Numbered from the stretch's first letter, positions 1 through 10,414 are shown. The stretch is DNA of 64,000 bases from Gracilimonas sp. (GCF_014762685.1 NZ_JABURM010000005.1:1116001-1180000); one strand, 5' to 3'. Program-made: numbers and translations. Notes: generated from the sequence alone by a model not told the origin.

Positions 1-64
1 TTCAATATTCAAAGGCCGCGGAGATACTTCTTTTCAGACTTCCGGCCTAATTTAATAATCGGCT

Positions 65-874
65 TTAATTAGTTAATTCTTTTTCCTCAAAACTCTCATT
101 GATTTGCTCCATCAAAAAAGCATGAATTGACTTATTCCCTGCAATAATACGTTGTCCGAATAGCCAGTTATCTCCTCCTTTCCAGTCACTTATCACTCCG
201 CCTGCTTCCTTTATAATGAGTGCCCCTGCAGCTACATCCCAAACGCTCAGGCCATATTCATAAAAGCCTTCAAAACGACCACATGCAACATTACATAAAT
301 CCCAGGCAGCAGTTCCCGGGCGACGAACCCCGTGCGTTTTTTCCATCATCCTTTTGAATAGCTTCAGATAATTATCCACTAAATCCAAATCTTTATAGGG
401 AAATCCGGTTCCGATTAAAGACGACCCCGGGTTATCATTCTCAGAAATTTGAATTCGTTCATTATTCAGATATGCACCTTCATCTTCTACAGCAGTAAAT
501 AATTCCTGATGGGCCACTTCCAGAACCAATGCCACTTTTGGTTCTTTGTTTTCCCAGAGTGCGATAGAAATACAATAAGCCGGAAATGTGTGAGCAAAAT
601 TAGTTGTACCGTCAATGGGATCAATAATCCAAATTCGCTCGCTTGGAAGAGATGATTTTTGATTTGACTCCTCAGCCAAAATTTGATCTTCGGGGAATTC
701 GCCCGTCAGTATTTCGATGATCTTCTGTTCAGATGCTATATCTGCATCCGTAACCAAATCGTTTTTTCCTTTGAGTTTTATATCAAATGAAGCTTTATCT
801 GCATACTTTCGAATAATTTGAGATGCTTCTTTAGCCGCCTGTTTTGCAACTTTAAGCTCTTTGGAGTAATTCAA
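65..874 (-). CDS. suhB: Inositol monophosphatase family protein (SuhB-like)
   Basis: Predicted Mg2+-dependent phosphatase of the inositol monophosphatase superfamily, 269 aa, the usual length. The metal-binding signature is intact: AEES with Glu68/Glu69, then IDPIDGTTNF with Asp85 and Asp88, and a C-terminal WDVAAG motif whose Asp is the third metal ligand. The ATG start sits just before the first helix of the fold. No signal peptide, so cytoplasmic. It is transcribed alone, away from rpiB. Family members act on inositol-1-phosphate, on other sugar phosphates, or on 3'-phosphoadenosine 5'-phosphate; the sequence does not decide the substrate. Family assignment is firm, specific activity is not. 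Confidence 0.9.
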   Translation of the reverse strand: MNYSKELKVAKQAAKEASQIIRKYADKASFDIKLKGKNDLVTDADIASEQKIIEILTGEFPEDQILAEESNQKSSLPSERIWIIDPIDGTTNFAHTFPAYCISIALWENKEPKVALVLEVAHQELFTAVEDEGAYLNNERIQISENDNPGSSLIGTGFPYKDLDLVDNYLKLFKRMMEKTHGVRRPGTAAWDLCNVACGRFEGFYEYGLSVWDVAAGALIIKEAGGVISDWKGGDNWLFGQRIIAGNKSIHAFLMEQINESFEEKELTN

Positions 875-1014
875 TGTGTCTGCTTTAATTTAGATTTGTG
901 AGTGATTATTCAGCTTGTTTAATGAAAACCTTTCATTTACTTGATTGTTGGCTTTAATATCAACTAAAAATTGAGGATATTTGTTCTCAATTTCTTACCT
1001 AAGATAAACATTTG

Positions 1015-1455
1015 ATGATCATCCCAATAGCCAGCGACCACGCGGGGTTTCCTGCAAAAGAGGTAACTAAGAAAATATTAAAAGAGATGGGCCACGAACC
1101 CATCGACTACGGTACTCACTCAGAAGATTCCGTGGATTATGCTGATTTTGCCATACAGGTTGCTGAACGTGTAAACAACGGGGAGCATGACCAAGGTATT
1201 TTGATTTGTGGAAGCGGGCAAGGGGTTTGCATGACCGCCAATAAATACCCCAAAGTGAGAGCCGGCCTTGTATACTCCAAAAAATCAGCTGAGCTTACGC
1301 GATCCCACAACAATGCAAATATCTTGTGTTTACCCGGCCGGGATCTGGATGAATCTCAAATCAAAGAAATTTTGGAAGTATGGTTTTCGACCGAATTTGA
1401 GGGAGGGCGTCATGAACGTCGTATCAATAAAATTGAATCTTTAACACAACAATAA
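1015..1455 (+). CDS. rpiB: Ribose-5-phosphate isomerase B
   Basis: Interconverts ribose-5-phosphate and ribulose-5-phosphate in the pentose phosphate pathway; cytoplasmic. About 146 aa, typical of RpiB/LacAB. Visible motifs are SDHAG near the N-terminus (substrate-binding Asp-His), DYGTHSEDSVDYADFA, and ICGSGQG with the catalytic Cys followed by GVCMTANKYP. A TTG lies directly before the ATG (1012); I chose the ATG at 1015 because it is the stronger codon and the protein begins at the first beta strand either way. Only 10 nt separate its stop from glyA, so the two are probably co-transcribed. Confidence 0.95.
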   Translation: MIIPIASDHAGFPAKEVTKKILKEMGHEPIDYGTHSEDSVDYADFAIQVAERVNNGEHDQGILICGSGQGVCMTANKYPKVRAGLVYSKKSAELTRSHNNANILCLPGRDLDESQIKEILEVWFSTEFEGGRHERRINKIESLTQQ

Positions 1456-1465
1456 ACTATAGCCG

Positions 1466-2764
1466 ATGAAATCGCTTCAGGAACAAGACGGTCAGATTTT
1501 TGAACTGCTGGAAAAGGAAACAAATAGACAGAATTACAACCTGGAACTGATCGCATCCGAAAATTTTGCCTCTAAAGCAGTGATTTCTGCTATGGGAAGT
1601 ACTCTCACCAATAAATACGCCGAGGGTTACCCCGGGAAGCGTTACTATGGAGGATGTGAATATGTTGATATCGTTGAAGACCATGCCCGCAACCGCGCCA
1701 AAAAATTATTTGGAGCTGACTGGGTAAACGTACAACCTCACTCGGGAGCTACAGCCAATGCTGCCGTTTATTTAGCTTGTATGGAACCCGGAGACACCTT
1801 GCTTGGCCTTGACCTTTCTCATGGCGGTCACCTTACTCACGGATCCCCGGTAAACTTTTCAGGAATTACGTTTAACGCCAAATTTTACGGAGTAAATAAA
1901 GAAACCGGCCGACTGGATATGAACACAATCCGGGACAGAGCCCTGGAAATTAAGCCAAAAATGATTTCCATTGGTGCTTCTGCATACCCAAGAGATTATG
2001 ATTATGAAGCTTTTCGGGAAATCGCCGATGAAGTAGGTGCCTTACTATGGATGGATATGGCACATACTGCAGGACTTATAGCCGTTGATCTTTTGAATGA
2101 TCCTCTGCCCCATGCCCATGTTGTAACCACTACCACACACAAAACATTACGCGGCCCGAGAGGAGGCATGATTTTAGTGGGCAAAGACGGAGAAAACACC
2201 ATTGGTGTCACCGCACGAAAATCAGGGCGTACCAAAAACTGGAGTGAAGTATTTGATTCAGCCGTCTTCCCGGGAACTCAGGGTGGTCCGCTGATGCACG
2301 TGATTGCAGCCAAAGCCGTTTCTTTTGGAGAAGCACTGGAAGACGGTTTCAAGTCTTATCAGATTCAGGTTCAAAAAAATGCCAAAGCCATGGCCCACAA
2401 ATTTATGGAAATGGGATACAACCTGGTAAGTGGAGGAACTGACAATCATCTGATTCTTATCGATCTGCGAAACAAAGGATTAAATGGTAAAATTGCAGAA
2501 GACGCCTTAGAAAAGGCTGCTATAACCGTAAATAAAAATATGGTTCCTTTTGATACAGAAAGCCCGTTTGTGACTTCAGGAATTCGAATTGGTTCCCCGG
2601 CAATGACAACCCGCGGACTTAAAGAAGCCGAGTTTGAGCACATTGCTGTTCTCATTGATAAGATACTCCAAAAGCCTGAAGACGAGGATAATCAAAAAAA
2701 AGTAGAGCAGGAAGTACGTGATTTATGTGATCAATTTCCGCTGTATGATTTTGTAACTGCATAA
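1466..2764 (+). CDS. glyA: Serine hydroxymethyltransferase
   Basis: PLP enzyme converting serine and tetrahydrofolate to glycine and 5,10-methylene-THF, the main source of one-carbon units. 432 aa, full length. Motifs: LELIASENF near residue 30, [13 protein letters not shown] at 51-63, the PLP-binding lysine Lys226 in [14 protein letters not shown], and the C-terminal [14 protein letters not shown] that contacts folate. It follows rpiB by 10 nt and precedes tatC by 15 nt, suggesting one transcript. Nothing unusual in the sequence. Confidence 0.98.
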   Translation: MKSLQEQDGQIFELLEKETNRQNYNLELIASENFASKAVISAMGSTLTNKYAEGYPGKRYYGGCEYVDIVEDHARNRAKKLFGADWVNVQPHSGATANAAVYLACMEPGDTLLGLDLSHGGHLTHGSPVNFSGITFNAKFYGVNKETGRLDMNTIRDRALEIKPKMISIGASAYPRDYDYEAFREIADEVGALLWMDMAHTAGLIAVDLLNDPLPHAHVVTTTTHKTLRGPRGGMILVGKDGENTIGVTARKSGRTKNWSEVFDSAVFPGTQGGPLMHVIAAKAVSFGEALEDGFKSYQIQVQKNAKAMAHKFMEMGYNLVSGGTDNHLILIDLRNKGLNGKIAEDALEKAAITVNKNMVPFDTESPFVTSGIRIGSPAMTTRGLKEAEFEHIAVLIDKILQKPEDEDNQKKVEQEVRDLCDQFPLYDFVTA

Positions 2765-2779
2765 TCCGGAGTAGTAAAA

Positions 2780-3634
2780 TTGGAACAACGCCAGATTATG
2801 GAAGAAAACCCACCTAAGGCGAAAAAACCGGCCGATAGAACCGATACTATGTCTTTCCTCGAGCATCTCGAGGAACTGAGGTGGAGGATCATTAAAGGAC
2901 TTATCGGAGTGTTGGTGGGTATGATCATCGCCTTCTTTTTTGCTGATTTCTTTGTGGAGGATGTCATATTAGGCCCAACCCGAGCCGATTTCTTTATGTA
3001 TGACCTGCTGCGGGTTGATGCGGTAAATTTCGAGCTTCAAAGCCGTCGTTTACCCGGGCAGTTTTTTACGTATTGGGGCACTCTCTTTGTGATGGGTTTT
3101 GTGATTGGGTCTCCTTTCTTTATCTATCAAATGTGGTCATTTATTGAGCCCGCACTGGAAAGAAAAGAGAAGAAAAAATCCTATTTCACTTCCTTTTTTA
3201 TCACATTTTTCTTTTTACTGGGTGTAGCTTTTGGATATATGATATTGGTTCCTTTTGCACTTCAATTCTTTGCCCAGTTCCAGATCTCCGATATTATTCG
3301 CAATGATTTTGATATCAATGAATATTTCAGCTCCGTTGCCATGTGGGTGATAGCTTGTGGAATCATCTTTCAAATACCGGTCGTAAGTTATTCACTGTCT
3401 AAAATCGGATTACTTACTCCTGATTTGCTCAAAAAGTACCGGCGCCACGCGCTCATTCTATGTCTGGTGGTTTCAGCTATGCTTACTCCACCCGACCCAA
3501 TTTCACAGATTCTTATTGCTCTGCCACTCACGGTGCTTTATGAGTTATCAATTTGGGTTAGCAAGTATGCCAATCGAAAACGCAAAAAAGAATTGGATGA
3601 AGCTATTACCGGAATATCAAAAAACGATTCATAA
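2780..3634 (+). CDS. tatC: Sec-independent protein translocase TatC
   Basis: Core receptor of the twin-arginine translocase in the inner membrane. 284 aa with six hydrophobic segments and the hallmark N-terminal MSFLEHLEELRWRI motif that binds the twin-arginine signal. The first segment is followed by the periplasmic loop and QMWSFIEPALERKEKK, also family-typical. Start: a TTG at 2780 has GGAG at 2768-2771, a good 8-nt spacing, whereas the in-frame ATG at 2798 has no comparable site; I keep TTG, with six residues in doubt. No tatA/tatB gene is nearby, so the partner subunits are elsewhere. A charged tail follows the last membrane segment. Confidence 0.95.
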   Translation: MEQRQIMEENPPKAKKPADRTDTMSFLEHLEELRWRIIKGLIGVLVGMIIAFFFADFFVEDVILGPTRADFFMYDLLRVDAVNFELQSRRLPGQFFTYWGTLFVMGFVIGSPFFIYQMWSFIEPALERKEKKKSYFTSFFITFFFLLGVAFGYMILVPFALQFFAQFQISDIIRNDFDINEYFSSVAMWVIACGIIFQIPVVSYSLSKIGLLTPDLLKKYRRHALILCLVVSAMLTPPDPISQILIALPLTVLYELSIWVSKYANRKRKKELDEAITGISKNDS

Positions 3635-3767
3635 GCTTTGATAAAATCCTTTTCGTGCTATGTTTTTGACCTCTTTAACCTGTATCTTTTATAGATAATA
3701 AAAAGCCGGATAAATAAGTTTATCTGACAAACAATCGATTAATCCGTTTAGATTATTTAAATACGCA

Positions 3768-4253
3768 ATGATATCACTTAGAAATTTACTGCCCCTATTG
3801 TTTTTACCACTGCTTGCTATTTCATTTTCATCATGTGATGAGGATAATCCTTTTGAAGTAGATTACTCATCTGCCCCGGAACCTTTTAATATTGATAACG
3901 CAACAAGAGTTGAATCAGAAACCGGGTTGATTTACTATATTGTTGAAGAAGGGAGTGGTGCTTTTGAGGTAGACCGGCGAGATCAAGTTCGTGTTTATTA
4001 TACCGGCAGAAGGTATGAATCAGGTGATATTTTTGACAGCTCGTATCGTAACGGAAATCCATCTCCAGCTACATTTAATTCTTTAGGAAATCTTATTTCA
4101 GGTTTTAGGGAAGGTTTGATTGGCATGAAAGAAGGCGGGAAACGAGTCTTGATTATACCCCCGGAACTTGCCTATGGTAATTCCCCCAATTCAAATCTTA
4201 AAAATGATACCCTCCGATTTGATATCGAGTTAGCAGAAATCATTAGTTTCTAA
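3768..4253 (+). CDS. FKBP-type peptidyl-prolyl isomerase lipoprotein
   Basis: 161-aa protein with a lipoprotein signal (hydrophobic residues 8-20, lipobox SFSSC with Cys23) and one FKBP domain from about residue 45 to the end. The FKBP landmarks are visible: VRVYYTGR, GDIFDSS, FREGLIGMKEGGKRVLIIPPELAYG and a final beta strand FDIELAEI. It probably folds or isomerises proline bonds in exported proteins, anchored in the inner or outer membrane. It is 133 nt downstream of tatC and may have its own promoter. Its stop overlaps that of the convergent alr gene by 3 nt (4250-4253), so the two genes share their 3' ends with no room for a terminator between. Confidence 0.88.
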   Translation: MISLRNLLPLLFLPLLAISFSSCDEDNPFEVDYSSAPEPFNIDNATRVESETGLIYYIVEEGSGAFEVDRRDQVRVYYTGRRYESGDIFDSSYRNGNPSPATFNSLGNLISGFREGLIGMKEGGKRVLIIPPELAYGNSPNSNLKNDTLRFDIELAEIISF

Positions 4254-5305
4254 ACATATACTCTTTTTACTTTAGGGGAAATAGCCGTTGTTATTTCATA
4301 CGGTATTGTCCCCATTTTTTTTGCCCATACTTTTGGGGACAGCTCTTCTCTTTTTAGTATAGTTACAGGCTCATCATTCGCTAACTTTTTACTGCCCAGA
4401 TAAACAGTAAAAAAATCCATGCTAATGGTACCAACTTGCTGAAACAGTTCACCTGCTATTTCCACCTTAAAACAACCGCTGAGGTTTCTAAAAACCCCAT
4501 CCGCATAACCTACCGGAACTACACCGAGCCATCCGTCATCCGGAGCTTCCCATCGGCTGCCATACCCCACCAACTCACCTTTTTTGATTTTTTTCACCTG
4601 TACCAACTCGGATTTCCATTCTAAGGCCGGCTCCAACTCCGGTATTTCAACTGAACCCGGTGCATAACCATACAAACACACACCGGGACGCACAGCATCA
4701 AAAAGCACCCCGTGTTCGTGATAGTAAAAAATTGCTCCGCTGTTTGCTGTATGAGTCATAAGAGTGTCCGGAAACTGAGCTCTTATATCCCTGAAGATAT
4801 TCAGCTGTTTAATTACCCTAGGATGATTTTGTTCATCTGAATTGGCGAAATGGGTATAGATACCGGAATAATTCAAATCATATTGTTTCATCTTTTGCAG
4901 AACTTCGGCACTATCCTCCGGTAAAATTCCCAAACGAAACATGCCGGTATCAAAATGAAGGTGAGCTTCTGTACCGGGTTCAAGCCGCTCAAAAACTGAC
5001 AAGTCTGAAATACTCGCCGTTATATTATATGCTTTATACAAAGATTCTTTGCCACGAGGCGGGAGCTCAAATACGAGTATTGGATTTTTTATCCCTTCCT
5101 TTCTCAAAGCAATTGCTTCGGATAATCTGGCCGTGCAAAACCATTCCACTTTATCTTTCAAATATTTGGCAACTTCTATCAATCCATGGCCATAAGCTTC
5201 ATCCTTAACCACCGCCATCTTTTGCACTTCAGGCCCTATCACTGAACTTACAGTCTTTAAATTATTTCCAATTTTTGAAAGGTTAACGTATAAACTTGAA
5301 CTCAA
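4250..5305 (-). CDS. alr: Alanine racemase
   Basis: PLP-dependent interconversion of L- and D-alanine for peptidoglycan. 351 aa, a little short of the usual 360-380. The PLP lysine is Lys34 in AVVKDEAYGHG; the usual form is VKANAYGHG, so two residues beside it differ. The C-terminal beta domain carries GYGSRW with the catalytic tyrosine and a second conserved GTISMDFFTV segment. Convergent with the FKBP gene, with a 3-4 nt overlap, and 9 nt downstream of the FAD oxidoreductase on the same strand, so it may be read from that gene's promoter. Assignment is firm. Confidence 0.92.
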   Translation of the reverse strand: MSSSLYVNLSKIGNNLKTVSSVIGPEVQKMAVVKDEAYGHGLIEVAKYLKDKVEWFCTARLSEAIALRKEGIKNPILVFELPPRGKESLYKAYNITASISDLSVFERLEPGTEAHLHFDTGMFRLGILPEDSAEVLQKMKQYDLNYSGIYTHFANSDEQNHPRVIKQLNIFRDIRAQFPDTLMTHTANSGAIFYYHEHGVLFDAVRPGVCLYGYAPGSVEIPELEPALEWKSELVQVKKIKKGELVGYGSRWEAPDDGWLGVVPVGYADGVFRNLSGCFKVEIAGELFQQVGTISMDFFTVYLGSKKLANDEPVTILKREELSPKVWAKKMGTIPYEITTAISPKVKRVYV

Positions 5306-5314
5306 AACAATACC

Positions 5315-6919
5315 TCATCTAAATGAAAAAATTCGTTTTCTATTTTTCCTAAGGATAACCTTCGCGGCATTATACCCCGCGGCTCCAAATACTCCGCCGC
5401 CGGGATGACATGAAGCACTGGCCAAATATAAATTTTTGATGGGAGTTTCATACTGACTCATTTCGGGAATGGGACGAAACATAAACATCTGGTCAAAGCT
5501 CATTTCCACATGCATCACATTCCCCTTTAAAAGCCCATGCTTGCGCTCAATATCCAGTGGTGTCTGAATATACCAATCAATTAATTTGTCTTTCATATTC
5601 GGGGCATATGTTGCAACTACATCATAAATTTTTTGGGCTTCCCGCTCACGAATATCATCCCATTTCATGCCATTGGCTAATTTATAGGGATGCCATTGTG
5701 CCCAGGCAAATAAGGTGTGCTTTCCGTCTTTGGCTACTTCAGGGTCAATTTTAGAAAATGTCATACACAAGACCGGCGGATTTTCAGGCGGCAGTTTCTT
5801 TGCGTAATCCCCAATAGCATTGTTCATGTATTGTACGGATGGAGCCAACAACTGAATTCCATTATGAATATCCGGATCATTTGGAGCAGCGGTATAGTCG
5901 GGCAGTTCTTCTACTGCACACCGTATTACCATTCCAAACCCATTCCCTACATTGATGTTTTCCACTTTGGTAAACATGGAATCATCCAAATGATCTTTCC
6001 CCACCATTTTCATCATCGTGGTTTGAACATGAGCATTTGAGACGATAGTATTTGCCCTGAACTCCTCCCCTTTTTCCGTTTGCACTCCAATTGCCTTCCC
6101 GTTTTCAATCAATATTTTTTGGATGGGATGATCCGCTTTTACCTCTCCGCCGTGGGCCTCAATCATATTCTTCATGGCTTGTGTCAGCATTCCACTCCCG
6201 CCTTTTGGGTGTTTAGCTCCGCTTTCGTGCAGCATCGACTGCCACCCCGCAAAATCACCCGTTGCCGAATGATCAGGCAAAGGCCCGGACTGTGCTGCAA
6301 ACCAAAGAATGGCTGCTTTCATGTAGGGACTCTCAAAAGCATCGTCCACTACTTTGCCATAACTTGACAGAATCTTCTGTAGTCCCGCTGCCTGCTCTCC
6401 TTTTTTAAACATAGAGCCATCCCGAATCTGGGCTTTAGTCATTTCAGCAAAGATATTTCCTACCGAAGGCTTAGTCATAAATGCTTTCAACACGCTCTTG
6501 TTAATCTTACCCCAGAAACTTATAAACTCCTGGTAGTTCTTAACATCTTCGGGAGCTACTTTTGAGATTGATTCCAGTGTTCGTTCTACATCTTTCCAAA
6601 AATGAATGACTCCTTTCCCTGTTGGCACCGGATACGACATTATTGGATCCATATCGATATACTCAAGACCATATTTTTCCAGCTCTAATTCTTCAATAAT
6701 ACCGGTTTGGTGAATCATAATGTGCACGGATGAGCCCACATCCATTCGAAAACCATGAGGATTATCTGCTGATTGAAACATGGTTTCAGTACGCACCGCA
6801 CCCCCAATGGTAGAATCACGCTCAAGCACGAGTACCTTGTACCCGTTTTTTGCAAGATAGCATCCGGTAACTAAGCCGTTATGCCCCGATCCGATGATAA
6901 TAGCGTCATATTTTTCCAT
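5315..6919 (-). CDS. FAD-dependent oxidoreductase, PYROXD2/CrtI-like
   Basis: About 534 aa. The N-terminus is a Rossmann FAD site: DAIIIGSGHNGLVTGCYLA then an acidic LVLERD and GG. The C-terminus has the second FAD motif NLYLASASCHPGGGVFGAAG. This pattern belongs to the phytoene desaturase superfamily, closest in look to the PYROXD2/CrtO-like branch; the substrate is unknown and there are no carotenoid genes nearby. I chose ATG at 6919; a TTG three codons upstream (6928) is the alternative. No signal peptide is evident. A relative of the same superfamily, frameshifted, lies at 36332-37833. It probably shares a transcript with alr. Confidence 0.8.
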   Translation of the reverse strand: MEKYDAIIIGSGHNGLVTGCYLAKNGYKVLVLERDSTIGGAVRTETMFQSADNPHGFRMDVGSSVHIMIHQTGIIEELELEKYGLEYIDMDPIMSYPVPTGKGVIHFWKDVERTLESISKVAPEDVKNYQEFISFWGKINKSVLKAFMTKPSVGNIFAEMTKAQIRDGSMFKKGEQAAGLQKILSSYGKVVDDAFESPYMKAAILWFAAQSGPLPDHSATGDFAGWQSMLHESGAKHPKGGSGMLTQAMKNMIEAHGGEVKADHPIQKILIENGKAIGVQTEKGEEFRANTIVSNAHVQTTMMKMVGKDHLDDSMFTKVENINVGNGFGMVIRCAVEELPDYTAAPNDPDIHNGIQLLAPSVQYMNNAIGDYAKKLPPENPPVLCMTFSKIDPEVAKDGKHTLFAWAQWHPYKLANGMKWDDIREREAQKIYDVVATYAPNMKDKLIDWYIQTPLDIERKHGLLKGNVMHVEMSFDQMFMFRPIPEMSQYETPIKNLYLASASCHPGGGVFGAAGYNAAKVILRKNRKRIFSFR

Positions 6920-7005
6920 AGATAACAAAGATAAAATGAATTGCCTGAAAGCAAAGAATTATTAAGTTACGGTAACCTGATATTCATTCCATTAATTCAA
7001 TTTTC

Positions 7006-7854
7006 ATGAAAGTAGGCCGCTTTGAAATAGAACAGCTCAGTGAAGGTATTTTTGAGATATTTGAAGATGGGATTATTCAAAAAACTGATTCTTCAATCAT
7101 CACCTCGGCCAGGCATAAATCAGATATAAAGTCCACATCTACCCCAATCGGAATCAACCCCATATTAATTCGGGATGGAAAACATAATATCCTGCTCGAC
7201 ACCGGCCTGGGCTGGGGACTCGATCACAAAAGCCGTTACACGGATACCTCAAATCTGCTTACCAACCTGGATATTTTTGGCCTGACCCCGGCTGACATAA
7301 CGCATGTAGTACTCACTCATTTGCATTTTGATCATTCAGCAGGCTCTACTTTTGTAGATTACAATATTTCTACACAAGCCACTATGCCATACGCCAATTA
7401 TTTCATCCAAAAAAAGGAATGGTATTTCGCATTGGAACAAATCAACGAAAAGAAAAAGAGTATCGGAGCGGGGTATAACCTTGATGAATTTTACAAACTT
7501 GCCGCCGAAGATAAGCTGGTTATGATTACCGATACCTATTTTGAGTTATTGCCGGGGATTGAGTTAATCCGAACCGGGGGCCATACACCGGGACATCAAA
7601 TTGTAAAAATTCAGGATGCCGGGGAAACCGCATTCTTTTTAGGAGATTTAGTTCCCTCCGAGTATCACCTGAATCACTATGCCATGCGGCAATTAGATAT
7701 CGATCCCATCCAGTCTAAAAAAGCAAAAACCCTTATCCTTCGCCAGGCTCTCAAAGAAGAAGCCTTACTGCTGTTCTACCACTCCATCCACGCCAAAGCC
7801 GGAAAGCTGGAACAGGATAAAGACAAAAAATTTGTGCTTAGGGATGTCGAGTAG
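7006..7854 (+). CDS. MBL-fold metallo-hydrolase
   Basis: 282-aa metallo-beta-lactamase-fold enzyme. The dinuclear metal site is complete: THLHFDH with His105, His107, Asp109, His110, then GGHTPGHQ, then the Asp in FLGDLVPSE. The arrangement recalls lactonases and related hydrolases of the AHL-lactonase branch, but this branch holds many activities and I do not claim quorum quenching. No signal peptide, so cytoplasmic. It stands alone between a divergent oxidoreductase and the TonB receptor 120 nt downstream. Confidence 0.82.
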   Translation: MKVGRFEIEQLSEGIFEIFEDGIIQKTDSSIITSARHKSDIKSTSTPIGINPILIRDGKHNILLDTGLGWGLDHKSRYTDTSNLLTNLDIFGLTPADITHVVLTHLHFDHSAGSTFVDYNISTQATMPYANYFIQKKEWYFALEQINEKKKSIGAGYNLDEFYKLAAEDKLVMITDTYFELLPGIELIRTGGHTPGHQIVKIQDAGETAFFLGDLVPSEYHLNHYAMRQLDIDPIQSKKAKTLILRQALKEEALLLFYHSIHAKAGKLEQDKDKKFVLRDVE

Positions 7855-7974
7855 GCTGCCCCTTTCTATCGCATAAATTGCCTATTTATTTTTCATTATT
7901 TGATGAATTATCTTCTTCAATCTTGATATCATTACTAATCAAAATATTCATCAGCTTAATACCCTTCTTAGAGA

Positions 7975-10380
7975 ATGAAAAAGTACCTGCTAATTACGTT
8001 TTTGGCGGTAATTCCTTCGTTTGCTTTAGCACAAACACTCGTAGTTAAAGATGCCAATACGAAAGAACCGATTCCTGTAGTAACAATCAGCAGTTCAAAC
8101 CCTACGATTTTTGCAACCACTGATGAAAAAGGAAGAGTAGATATCAGCCAATTTAAGGATTCTGATGCTATTGAGATTCGCATACTGGGGTATGAAACTA
8201 TCATAAAAAGCTATTCTGAACTTGAATCAGCATCCTTTGAATTGCTTCTGGAACCGGCTTCCTTTAGTATGAATGATATGGTAATCTCCGCAACCCGCTG
8301 GAGCCAGTCTTCAGAAAATATACCTTCAAAGATATCCACCGTGAGCCCTGAAGCAGTAAAACTGCAAAACCCGCAAACAGCAGCCGATCTTTTAAATTTA
8401 TCCGGAAAGGTTTTCATTCAGAAAAGTCAGCAAGGCGGCGGAAGTCCTATGATCCGCGGTTTTGCTACCAATCGTCTCTTATATACCATAGATGGAGTGC
8501 GAATGAATACGGCGATTTTCAGAGGCGGGAATATCCAAAATGTGATTTCTCTCGATCCTTTTGCGATTGAAAGCACTGAAGTATTATTTGGCCCGGGATC
8601 CGTTGTTTACGGAAGTGATGCCATTGGCGGAGTAATGAGTTTTCAAACCCTGACTCCGAAGTTATCAGCAGATGATGACATCCTTATCAAAGGAAAAGCA
8701 AATATCCGGTACTCATCAGCCAACAATGAGCAAACCGGACACTTTGACCTTAATATCGGGGGGAATAAATGGGCTTTTGTAAGCAGTTTGAGCTCATATG
8801 ACTATGGGCATTTACGCCAAGGCAGCCATGGTCCTGATGATTATATAAAACCATATTATGTTGAACAACAACTTAATTCGGATGAAGTAATCATTCAAGA
8901 TGACCCGCTTTTTCAAATCCCAACCGCGTATTCTCAAATCAATGCAATGCAGAAAGTTAGATTTGAGCCCAATTTAAAATGGGACTTAAACTACGCGCTG
9001 CACTATTCCGAGACCTCCCCATATGGCAGGTACGACCGGCATAACAGAACTCAAAACGGCTTACCGCGTTATGCTGAATGGAAATACGGTCCCCAAAAAT
9101 GGATGATGAATCAATTAAAAGCTGAACATGTAGGAAACCTTGGGCTTTTTGATAACATGAATATTAGTCTTGCCCATCAATTTTTTGAAGAAAGCAGAAT
9201 CAGCCGTGATTTTAACAGCTCCGAAAAAGAAATTCGTATTGAAGAAGTAAACGCATATTCTGCCAATATAGATTTCTTAAAATTTACCGGTGAAAACAAC
9301 ACCCTTTACTATGGTTTTGAGTATGTGCTTAATGATGTTCAATCAACCGGTATTAACAGAGATATCAGTACAGGGAATGAACAAACCGGGCCTTCAAGAT
9401 ATCCGGATGCTTTATGGCAGTCTCTCGCTGCATATATAAATGATGAATATGAGATATCGGACAAGTTCACCCTTCAAGCCGGCCTTCGATATAATCAGGT
9501 TATTATTGCCGCAGATTTTGATACTGATTTTTATTCTTTCCCATTCCGGGAAGCAAATATCAATAAAGGATCACTCACCGGAAGTTTAGGCGGAGTTTAC
9601 AGGCCATCGAAAAGCTGGGTTATAAACGCGAATTTATCTACTGCTTTCCGGGCTCCCAATGTTGATGACATCGGGAAGATTTTTGACTCAGAGCCGGGTT
9701 CAGTAGTGGTGCCAAACCCTGATCTATCTCCTGAATATGCTTATAACGCTGACTTGGGAATCGCTCATACTTTCGGTGATTTTTTAAAAATGGATGTGAC
9801 CGGATATTATACTATTCTTGAGAACGCAATTGTCCGCAGAAATTTTACTCTTAACGGTTCTGACAGTTTAATGTATAGCGGGGTAATGAGCAGAGTTCAG
9901 GCTTTGCAAAATGTTGCCACTGCCAATGTTTATGGTATTCAAGCCGGGGTTGAGATAAATTTAAGATCTGATTTACGCTTAACTTCGGATATAAATTTCC
10001 AGAAAGGTGAAGAAGAATCTGAGGACGGGAATGTTAGTCCCTCCAGGCATGCTGCTCCATGGTTTGGAGTCACAAGACTTACTTATGAAAAGGACGCGTT
10101 AACCCTTGAGTTGAATTCCTATTATCAAGGTGAGAAAACACATGATAATTTATCGGTAAGCGAGCAAGGCAAAACGGATATTTATGCACTTGATGAAAAC
10201 GGTAATACCTACGCTCCCTCCTGGTACACCCTGAACTTTAAGGCTTTGTATACCTTTCGGGAATCATATACGGTGACTGCCGGACTTGAGAACATCACGG
10301 ATCAGCGGTACCGCCCCTATAGTTCAGGAGTTTCTGCTCCGGGAAGAAATTTTATTCTTTCACTGCAGGTCAGTATATAA
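7975..10380 (+). CDS. TonB-dependent outer membrane receptor
   Basis: 801 aa. A Sec signal peptide (MKKYLLITFLAVIPSFALAQ) is followed by a carboxypeptidase-regulatory-like beta sandwich (about 20-95), a plug domain (about 105-225) and a beta barrel ending in an aromatic-containing strand. Plug motifs such as DGVRMNTAIFRGG and VLFGPGSVVYGSDAIGG, and the barrel end ENITDQRYRPYSSG, resemble receptors of the haem/haemoglobin/transferrin branch. That would suggest iron or haem uptake, but the ligand cannot be read from sequence and no haem genes are adjacent. Distinct from the SusC type at 30186. Followed by the DUF457-type gene after 34 nt. Confidence 0.88.
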   Translation: MKKYLLITFLAVIPSFALAQTLVVKDANTKEPIPVVTISSSNPTIFATTDEKGRVDISQFKDSDAIEIRILGYETIIKSYSELESASFELLLEPASFSMNDMVISATRWSQSSENIPSKISTVSPEAVKLQNPQTAADLLNLSGKVFIQKSQQGGGSPMIRGFATNRLLYTIDGVRMNTAIFRGGNIQNVISLDPFAIESTEVLFGPGSVVYGSDAIGGVMSFQTLTPKLSADDDILIKGKANIRYSSANNEQTGHFDLNIGGNKWAFVSSLSSYDYGHLRQGSHGPDDYIKPYYVEQQLNSDEVIIQDDPLFQIPTAYSQINAMQKVRFEPNLKWDLNYALHYSETSPYGRYDRHNRTQNGLPRYAEWKYGPQKWMMNQLKAEHVGNLGLFDNMNISLAHQFFEESRISRDFNSSEKEIRIEEVNAYSANIDFLKFTGENNTLYYGFEYVLNDVQSTGINRDISTGNEQTGPSRYPDALWQSLAAYINDEYEISDKFTLQAGLRYNQVIIAADFDTDFYSFPFREANINKGSLTGSLGGVYRPSKSWVINANLSTAFRAPNVDDIGKIFDSEPGSVVVPNPDLSPEYAYNADLGIAHTFGDFLKMDVTGYYTILENAIVRRNFTLNGSDSLMYSGVMSRVQALQNVATANVYGIQAGVEINLRSDLRLTSDINFQKGEEESEDGNVSPSRHAAPWFGVTRLTYEKDALTLELNSYYQGEKTHDNLSVSEQGKTDIYALDENGNTYAPSWYTLNFKALYTFRESYTVTAGLENITDQRYRPYSSGVSAPGRNFILSLQVSI

Positions 10381-10414
10381 ACGTAATCCTTTTCCATAAA
10401 CTTTTTTCATTTAA

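Noticed and set aside
1-72. Short plus-strand open frame ending in TAG at 70-72, possibly the tail of an upstream gene.
   Set aside because: Only 23 codons are visible and no motif is recognisable; it overlaps the end of the suhB-like gene.
7006-7854. Assignment of the MBL-fold enzyme as an acyl-homoserine lactone lactonase.
   Set aside because: The HxHxDH motif is shared by many hydrolases, and no quorum-sensing genes are nearby.
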